Below are positions 58,991 to 64,000 of a DNA stretch of 64,000 nt, in pieces. Made by a program: the position numbers and the translations under genes. Source of the stretch: M3007 sp031425155 (GTDB lineage: Bacteria > Bacteroidota > Bacteroidia > Chitinophagales > Saprospiraceae); assembly GCA_031425155.1 (NCBI GenBank), contig JANPIV010000044.1:7750-71749 (forward strand). The letters are read 5' to 3'. Below the pieces are notes generated by a model. It did not search any database, had not been told where the DNA came from, and saw only the letters and a program-made list of their open reading frames with translations. Each line of letters begins with the position of its first letter. Position 1 is the stretch's first letter.

Positions 58991-60616
58991 TTACTTCACC
59001 GACATGTTGAATTCCACGCGACGGTTCTGTTGTTTGCCTGCTTTGGTTTCGTTGGTTGCAATCGGTTTGGTTTCGCCATAACCTTCATGGGTCAGGTGGG
59101 AAGCAACTACGCCTTTTTTAACCAAGTAGTCGTAGCAGGTTTTAGCGCGGTTTTTCGACAAGGTCAGGTTAGAGGCTTCATTGCCCACATTATCGGTGTG
59201 ACCGTCAATGGCGACAGAGTAGTAGGGATATTTTTTCAGGATGGTCGCCACCTGATCCAGGATTTTGTACGAGCCAGCCGTCAGCACGGCACTATTGGTT
59301 TTGAACGTGATGTTCTTCACCGATACATTCATGATCTTGGTTTCCTCCGCCTTCATTTCCGGGCAACCGCGATTGGCAGCCACACCAGCCACATCTGGGC
59401 AACGGTCGTCATTGTCATATACACCATCTTTATCGCGGTCATTCGGGCAACCGCCATTGACCGCCAAACCAGCCAAATCCGGGCATTTGTCGTCTTTGTC
59501 ATAAATACCATCGCCATCGCGGTCAGCCGGGCAGCCTTTGTTGGCGGCTACGCCAGCCAGGTCCGGGCAGCGGTCGTCCACATCATATACGCCATCGGCG
59601 TCGCGGTCGGAGGGGCAGCCTTTATTGGCCGCAATACCGGCCAGTTCCGGGCAACGGTCGTCGGCATCCACCACCCCGTCTTTGTCGAGGTCACTTGGGC
59701 AACCCAGGTTGGTGGCTACACCAGCAATATCCGGGCATTTGTCGTCGCGGTCATACACACCGTCTTTGTCGCGGTCGGCCGGGCAACCCATATTGGCGGC
59801 TACGCCCATCACATCGGGACAATTATCGTTGGTATCATACACGCCGTCTTTGTCGCGGTCGGCCGGGCAACCCATGTTTTCAGCTACGCCGGGTACATCC
59901 GGGCATTTATCTTTTTTGTCGCTGATGCCGTCTGCATCGGCATCTTTTGGTTTGCCGATTTTGAAAGCCAGATTGAGGCCACCGAGCACGTACCAGTCCT
60001 CTTTGTCAGGATTGGCAGCTTCGCTCACGCCATCCAGGTAATCACCCAGGGTCGCCCGGAAACCGATCTCGGCTCCCAGAGAAGTTCTTTCTCCCAAGGC
60101 AAATTTGAAGCCCGCGCCCAAAGGAAAAACGATCACGCCTTTTTCTACGTTGTCTTTGTCCTTTTTGATCTGAGCAGCATAACCAGTATTGACGGATTCA
60201 TTGAAAAATACCGTAGGATCAGTGCTGGCATAGCCAATGCCGCCAAAAAAGTAGGGGCGAATGGCGCGCGGATTGCCTGCTTTGTTCAGTGCCGACATAG
60301 TGGTGAGTTCCAGTTGCAGGGACCCTTCCAACAGCGTTGTTTCAAAGGTATAACCCCGGCTTTTACGTTCGGAAAAATTCGCATCATCGCCCGAAAGTTT
60401 GGCGTAGTTACCATTCAGGCGCAGCGCAAAATAGTCATTGAAATTGCGGCGCAGAAAAAGGCCAAACCCAGGGTTCGTTTCTTTAACTGTAAAAAGGTCA
60501 GTTTTGACCAAATCTCCTTGATAATTGGCGGCATTGACGGCTAAGCCGAGCTCCCACGATTGGGCGCTCGCAAAGGTTGGGACAGCGAATAGGAGGAATA
60601 AAAACAGGTTTTTCAT
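58991..60616 (-). CDS. OmpA-family protein with thrombospondin type-3 repeats
   Basis: The 541-residue protein (ATG 60616; an in-frame TTG at 60622 is less likely) has a signal peptide (ending FASAQ), an N-terminal beta-barrel (about 20-210), seven calcium-binding thrombospondin type-3 repeats of about 28 residues (DKDGVYDxxDxCPDxxGVAA) and a C-terminal OmpA domain (about 425-541, VAIDGHTDNVG, NRAKTCYDYLVKKGV) that holds peptidoglycan. It links the outer membrane to the cell wall. The repeats are about 84 bp each in DNA, a recombination-prone tract. Confidence 0.93.
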   Translation of the reverse strand: MKNLFLFLLFAVPTFASAQSWELGLAVNAANYQGDLVKTDLFTVKETNPGFGLFLRRNFNDYFALRLNGNYAKLSGDDANFSERKSRGYTFETTLLEGSLQLELTTMSALNKAGNPRAIRPYFFGGIGYASTDPTVFFNESVNTGYAAQIKKDKDNVEKGVIVFPLGAGFKFALGERTSLGAEIGFRATLGDYLDGVSEAANPDKEDWYVLGGLNLAFKIGKPKDADADGISDKKDKCPDVPGVAENMGCPADRDKDGVYDTNDNCPDVMGVAANMGCPADRDKDGVYDRDDKCPDIAGVATNLGCPSDLDKDGVVDADDRCPELAGIAANKGCPSDRDADGVYDVDDRCPDLAGVAANKGCPADRDGDGIYDKDDKCPDLAGLAVNGGCPNDRDKDGVYDNDDRCPDVAGVAANRGCPEMKAEETKIMNVSVKNITFKTNSAVLTAGSYKILDQVATILKKYPYYSVAIDGHTDNVGNEASNLTLSKNRAKTCYDYLVKKGVVASHLTHEGYGETKPIATNETKAGKQQNRRVEFNMSVK

Positions 60617-60768
60617 GTTCAAAATTTAAAATTATGTTAAAGGAATAGTCGTTTGGTAAATGTTGTGTGGAAATTGGCCAAAATTGTATTTATCAGTTTT
60701 CGGCAGTTGTTAATTCCTGCCTTCCTTGTAAGTTTGCATTCATGCCGTCTTTATCATCGCACACTCTT

Positions 60769-61214
60769 ATGCATGTTATCCAAATTGCCCGCACCGATGC
60801 TGATCTGCTAAAATGCTGGCCGGTTTTACATTTGCTTCGTCCGCATTTGGATGAGCGCAGATTTTTACCCCTTTTGCACGACATGATGCAACAGGGTTAT
60901 GAGTTGGCTTTCATCGAAAGTCCGGCAAAAGACCTGGCGGTGGCGGCTATGGGGTTTCGCTACCAACAAAAGCTCCATGATGGTAAGCAAATCTATATTG
61001 ACGACCTGACGACCTGACGACCTTAGAGCAATACCGGGGACAAGGCTACGCCGGAGCGCTGCTGGATTACATCTTTAACCGGGCGGAGGAAGAAGATTGC
61101 TGGTGTGTGACACTCGATTCGGGACCACAGCGCCACGCAGCACATCGGTTGTATTTGAATAAAGGGTTTGATATTACCAGTTACCATTTTACCCGCAAGA
61201 ATACCCGCAGATGA
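60769..61214 (+). pseudogene. GNAT acetyltransferase gene broken by an 8-bp tandem repeat
   Basis: Before the break the frame reads MHVIQIARTDADLLKCWPVL and on to QIYIDDLTT, then TGA (61015-61017). After it, another frame continues LEQYRGQGYAGALLDYIF and ends at 61214, which supplies the acetyl-CoA motif. The break is three tandem GACGACCT units (61000-61023). With two units the frame reads straight through as IDDLTTLEQYRGQG, giving a normal GNAT of about 146 residues. A -7 element TAAGTTTG is at 60729-60736. Confidence 0.85.
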
Positions 61215-61281
61215 ATGTCTGGTATATAGGAGGGCAATAAATATTGTGCCAAAAAAGTGCTTGCGTGAGAAAACGGTCGTT

Positions 61282-62418
61282 TTACGCAGGAAAGACTAAT
61301 AGTTTGTTGAGGAAGTGGTGCCATGAGAAACGTTGTTTCTCTCTTTTCACCCCAACTTGAAAAATGGCAGCCCGGTCATTTCCAAAAAAATCACGGATGG
61401 CGCCGGCAATCGCTGCGGGATCGGGCGGCACCACATAACCAGACACGCCATTATTTACGATCTCCGGCAGCCCACCGACGTTGGTCACTATCATCGGTTT
61501 ATCGAAATAATAGGCAATCTGCGAGATACCGCTCTGGGTAGCACTTTTATACGGCTGCACCACCAGATCGGCGGCAGAAAAAAAGACCCGCACCTGATCG
61601 GCAGCAATAAAATCGGTGTGCAAATGCAGGTGAGCGGCCAAATTATGTTCTTCAATAATGGCCTGATAAGCCGCCCAGTCATCGTAACATTCTCCGGCAA
61701 CGAGCAAATGCACCGGCTGCGTATGGTCACGGAGGAGCGGATTCGCCAGTGCCTGCAACAACAAATCCAGCCCTTTATAGGCGCGAATAAAGCCGAAAAA
61801 GAGCACCAGCGGCACCTCGGCAGGAATATTTAACTGCTGACGGGCCATCACTTTATCTATTGCTTCGCCATAGTTATCATAAATAGGGTGGGGGGCATAA
61901 CGCACTGGTTTGCTGGGTGTAAACAGCCGTATTTCCTCACCCACCGAGCGGGACATGACCACAAAATCGTCGCAGGCCTGCACGAAATACTGGGCGAAAG
62001 GACGATCACCGAAGCGTTTTTCATGCGGCACAATATTATCCACCAAAGCCGTCACGCGTATTTTTTTCCTGGAAAACCAACGCATTATCCGCAGCGTGGT
62101 GCCCAATGCCGGACCCATGAATGGCAGCCAGAAACGAACGATGACCTGATCAGGTTGTTCGCGCGCCATCTCCCGCCCGACCGCTATCCAGTTGAGCGGA
62201 TTGACGGAATTGAGCCGGGTTTTGATCGTCAAATCTTGCGGTGCCAGATCGGTGGTATATTGGGTTTTGCCGGGGAAAAGAAAACCAGGGTACTGCAACG
62301 AAAAGGAATAGATAACTACCTCATGGCCTTGCACTTGCAGTTCCTGCGCCAGTCGTTCGGAGAGGGCAGCGATGCCGCCGCGTAAGGGGTGGGCCGGGGA
62401 AAGGAGGAGGATTTTCAA
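61282..62418 (-). CDS. Glycosyltransferase family 4-type enzyme
   Basis: The 378-residue protein begins MKILLLSPAHPLRGGIAALS, a GT-B N-terminal motif, and has the C-terminal donor-site sequence SATQSGISQIAYYFDKPMIVTNVGGLPEIV. It transfers a sugar from a nucleotide donor, probably for surface polysaccharide or glycolipid. It ends a run of three minus-strand genes, starting 1 bp from the stop of the family 2 glycosyltransferase. Confidence 0.9.
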   Translation of the reverse strand: MKILLLSPAHPLRGGIAALSERLAQELQVQGHEVVIYSFSLQYPGFLFPGKTQYTTDLAPQDLTIKTRLNSVNPLNWIAVGREMAREQPDQVIVRFWLPFMGPALGTTLRIMRWFSRKKIRVTALVDNIVPHEKRFGDRPFAQYFVQACDDFVVMSRSVGEEIRLFTPSKPVRYAPHPIYDNYGEAIDKVMARQQLNIPAEVPLVLFFGFIRAYKGLDLLLQALANPLLRDHTQPVHLLVAGECYDDWAAYQAIIEEHNLAAHLHLHTDFIAADQVRVFFSAADLVVQPYKSATQSGISQIAYYFDKPMIVTNVGGLPEIVNNGVSGYVVPPDPAAIAGAIRDFFGNDRAAIFQVGVKREKQRFSWHHFLNKLLVFPA

Positions 62419-62419
62419 A

Positions 62420-63352
62420 TTATATTTTCTTTTCGATTAGGTACACATTCCGAATCGCCGAATTCCGGTTGATCATCTCGGCCAGAAAACCCGTCAGAAA
62501 CAATTGGCTGCCCACGATCAAAGCAAGGATGCCGAAGTAGAATAAGGGACGGTCGGCAATGCCATATTCATTATAAATCGTCTTGGCGATGGAGAGGTAA
62601 GTCAGGATAATGAAACCAATAAAAAAGGACAGTACGCCGAGGGTGCCGAACAGGTGCATGGGGCGTTTGCCAAATTTGCCGACGAACGAAATGCTGAGCA
62701 GATCGAGGAAGCCATTGACAAAACGTTCCCACCCGAATTTGGTGACCCCGTATTTGCGGGCACGGTGTTCCACGACTTTTTCGCCGATTTTGGTGAAACC
62801 TGCCCACTTGGCGATCACCGGAATATAACGGTGCATTTCACCATAAACCTCGATGGTTTTCACCACCTCCTGGCGGTAGGATTTGAGTCCACAATTAAAA
62901 TCGTGGAGATAAATACCGCTCATCCACCGGGCCGCAGCGTTGTAGAGTTTGGTCGGGATAGTCTTGGTGATCGGGTCGTAACGCTTTTGTTTCCAGCCAC
63001 TTACGATGTCATAACCCTCCTCGTTAATCATCCGGTAGAGTTCCGGGATTTCGTCAGGACTGTCCTGCAAATCCGCATCCATCGTGATGACGACCTTGCC
63101 CCATACCGCCTCAAAGCCGGTTTGCAGCGCGGCACTTTTGCCGTAGTTGCGCCGGAATTTGATACCCCGTACCCGTGGATTGCTGGCCTGTAAAGCCTCG
63201 ATCACCTGCCATGAGCCATCGGTGCTGCCATCATCAATGAACAGTATTTCGTAGTCGAGTTTATGCTGTTCGGTCACCCGCCGAATCCAGGCTTCGAGTT
63301 CGGGGAGGCTTTCGACCTCGTTTTTTAAGGGGATGATGATGGAGAGGTGCAT
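62420..63352 (-). CDS. Glycosyltransferase family 2 (DPM1/GtrB-like)
   Basis: The 310-residue enzyme has an N-terminal GT-A domain with IPLKNEVESLPELEAWI, LFIDDGSTDGSW and VITMDADLQDSP (the DxD-type metal site), then two C-terminal transmembrane helices (about 232-255 and 268-292). The layout is that of polyprenyl-phosphate sugar transferases. It probably charges a lipid carrier for surface glycans. The SpoU gene lies just upstream on the same strand. Confidence 0.92.
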   Translation of the reverse strand: MHLSIIIPLKNEVESLPELEAWIRRVTEQHKLDYEILFIDDGSTDGSWQVIEALQASNPRVRGIKFRRNYGKSAALQTGFEAVWGKVVITMDADLQDSPDEIPELYRMINEEGYDIVSGWKQKRYDPITKTIPTKLYNAAARWMSGIYLHDFNCGLKSYRQEVVKTIEVYGEMHRYIPVIAKWAGFTKIGEKVVEHRARKYGVTKFGWERFVNGFLDLLSISFVGKFGKRPMHLFGTLGVLSFFIGFIILTYLSIAKTIYNEYGIADRPLFYFGILALIVGSQLFLTGFLAEMINRNSAIRNVYLIEKKI

Positions 63353-63361
63353 GACCTGCTT

Positions 63362-64000
63362 TTATAGTTCAAATTTAGTCAATGGCAAAGGCCGAATCTG
63401 CGTCTTCGCCGAGGCCGCCGGGTCACGCTCAATATAGACCGGCAGCAATGGCTCCGAATCTTTATCGACCACAATAGCCTGCTGCTGCGCGTACGATTTT
63501 TGCCGCAGCATCGCGCTCCAACGCGCAAATAACTGTTCCTGCTGCGCGGGCGTGAGTTTCGATTTTTCCGCGTAAAACCCTTGCCTCTCGCGCTGCCGCC
63601 GCGCCTCGAACAAGGTGACCGCACAAGCCACCGAAATGTTCAGGCTTTCGGCAAAACCCGCCTGCGGAATGGCGAAGTTACCATCGGCCAGGGCGAGGGC
63701 CTCCTCGCTCAGGCCGTCGTCCTCATTGCCAAACAGCAGGGCCGTGGGCGGGGTTAAATCCAGTGCGTAGAGCGAGCTGCTCCTTTCGCCCAAATGGGTA
63801 GCCAAAATGCGCCCGTAGCGTTCGCGCACCCGCCGGAAGCACTCTGCCAAATCCTCAAAATGATACACGTCGATCCATTTGAACGTGCCGCCGGAGGTCC
63901 GTTTGCCCAGCACCAGGCCGCGTTTGTCCAGGTATTTTTTAGTGTACACCACGAAGACTTCGCGCACACCCACCGCATCGCAGGAGCGCAGCACCGCCGA
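63362..64000 (-). CDS. SpoU/TrmH-type RNA 2'-O-methyltransferase (partial, N-terminus outside window)
   Basis: The frame is open from the window edge (reading SAVLRSCDAVGVREVFVV, a SpoU motif) and ends at 63362. The knot motifs TALLFGNEDDGLSEEAL and IPQAGFAESLNISVACAVTLFEA are complete, so SAM binding is expected. About the last 212 residues are present; a short N-terminal piece is missing. The TrmH type (tRNA Gm18) is the closest look, but the RNA target is not certain. Confidence 0.9.
   Translation of the reverse strand, partial: SAVLRSCDAVGVREVFVVYTKKYLDKRGLVLGKRTSGGTFKWIDVYHFEDLAECFRRVRERYGRILATHLGERSSSLYALDLTPPTALLFGNEDDGLSEEALALADGNFAIPQAGFAESLNISVACAVTLFEARRQRERQGFYAEKSKLTPAQQEQLFARWSAMLRQKSYAQQQAIVVDKDSEPLLPVYIERDPAASAKTQIRPLPLTKFEL

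Noticed and set aside
59030..60544. 504-codon plus-strand frame opposite the OmpA gene
   Set aside because: An antisense shadow produced by the regular codon pattern of the thrombospondin repeats.
58991..60616. Regular 84-bp repeats as a CRISPR-like array
   Set aside because: They are in-frame thrombospondin type-3 repeats; no spacer structure exists.

Overview
The window reads as chromosomal DNA of a facultatively anaerobic member of the Bacteroidota, most likely a Saprospiria/Chitinophagia-type organism (the class-level placement is inference). Pointers are -7 promoter elements of the TAnnTTTG type, a short LeuA without its regulatory domain, a fused CcoN-CcoO, a nos cluster with a Sec-type NosZ plus NosL, D, F and Y, CcmC/CcmD-type cytochrome c maturation proteins and an OmpA protein with thrombospondin type-3 repeats. 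I see no rRNA, tRNA, CRISPR array or prophage.

Layout. 0-3.7 kb: leucine biosynthesis (leuA, leuC on the minus strand), split by an ISAs1-family element with perfect 19-bp ends and an 11-bp target duplication. 3.9-10.4 kb: a conserved Bacteroidota protein, a double thioredoxin-fold protein, a P-type cation ATPase, a CBS protein and a VF530-type protein. 10.5-17.2 kb: the cbb3 oxidase cluster ccoS-ccoNO-ccoQ-ccoP-ccoG-ccoH-SafE. 17.2-20.3 kb: an accessory stretch (DUF998 protein, an AT-rich hypothetical gene, a PD-(D/E)XK nuclease, a mobile element). 20.3-25.5 kb: an outer-membrane protein and the pstSCAB phosphate transporter. 25.5-29.6 kb: repeat-rich DNA around two YceI-like proteins and a porin. 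31-40.7 kb: a nitrous-oxide respiration cluster (cytochrome c, nosZ, nosL, nosD, cupin, truncated globin, fasciclin, nosF, nosY) and a secreted protein. 40.9-43.8 kb: a receiver-Crp fusion regulator diverging from a CBS-UspA pair. 43.8-49.1 kb: an island bracketed by the UspA gene and a second copy of that gene's 3' end; it carries a LytTR regulator, secreted proteins, a membrane EAD11-like/TPR protein and a secreted DnaJ-zinc-finger protein. 49-64 kb: housekeeping genes (secG, glucosaminidase, GlcNAc kinase, pfkA, lrp, gdh, ccmCD, OmpA, glycosyltransferases, a SpoU methyltransferase).

The strongest signal is regulatory. Nine promoters carry a TGA-N6-TCA (Crp/Fnr/Dnr-type) operator centred 29.5 bp (once 30.5 bp) upstream of a -7 element, with a second full or half operator exactly 22 bp further upstream. 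They serve two CBS genes, the cco cluster, DUF998, YceI, a truncated cupin, cytochrome c/nosZ, the secreted protein at 40 kb and a candidate small RNA at 40.83-40.95 kb. The receiver-Crp fusion encoded here is the obvious candidate regulator. The second signal is a family of four non-autonomous elements with CTGATGTTACGC-type ends, 7-bp AT-rich target duplications and unrelated, hairpin-filled interiors. The third is gene-end duplication: 3'-end copies of the SafE and UspA genes differ from the intact genes almost only at synonymous positions.
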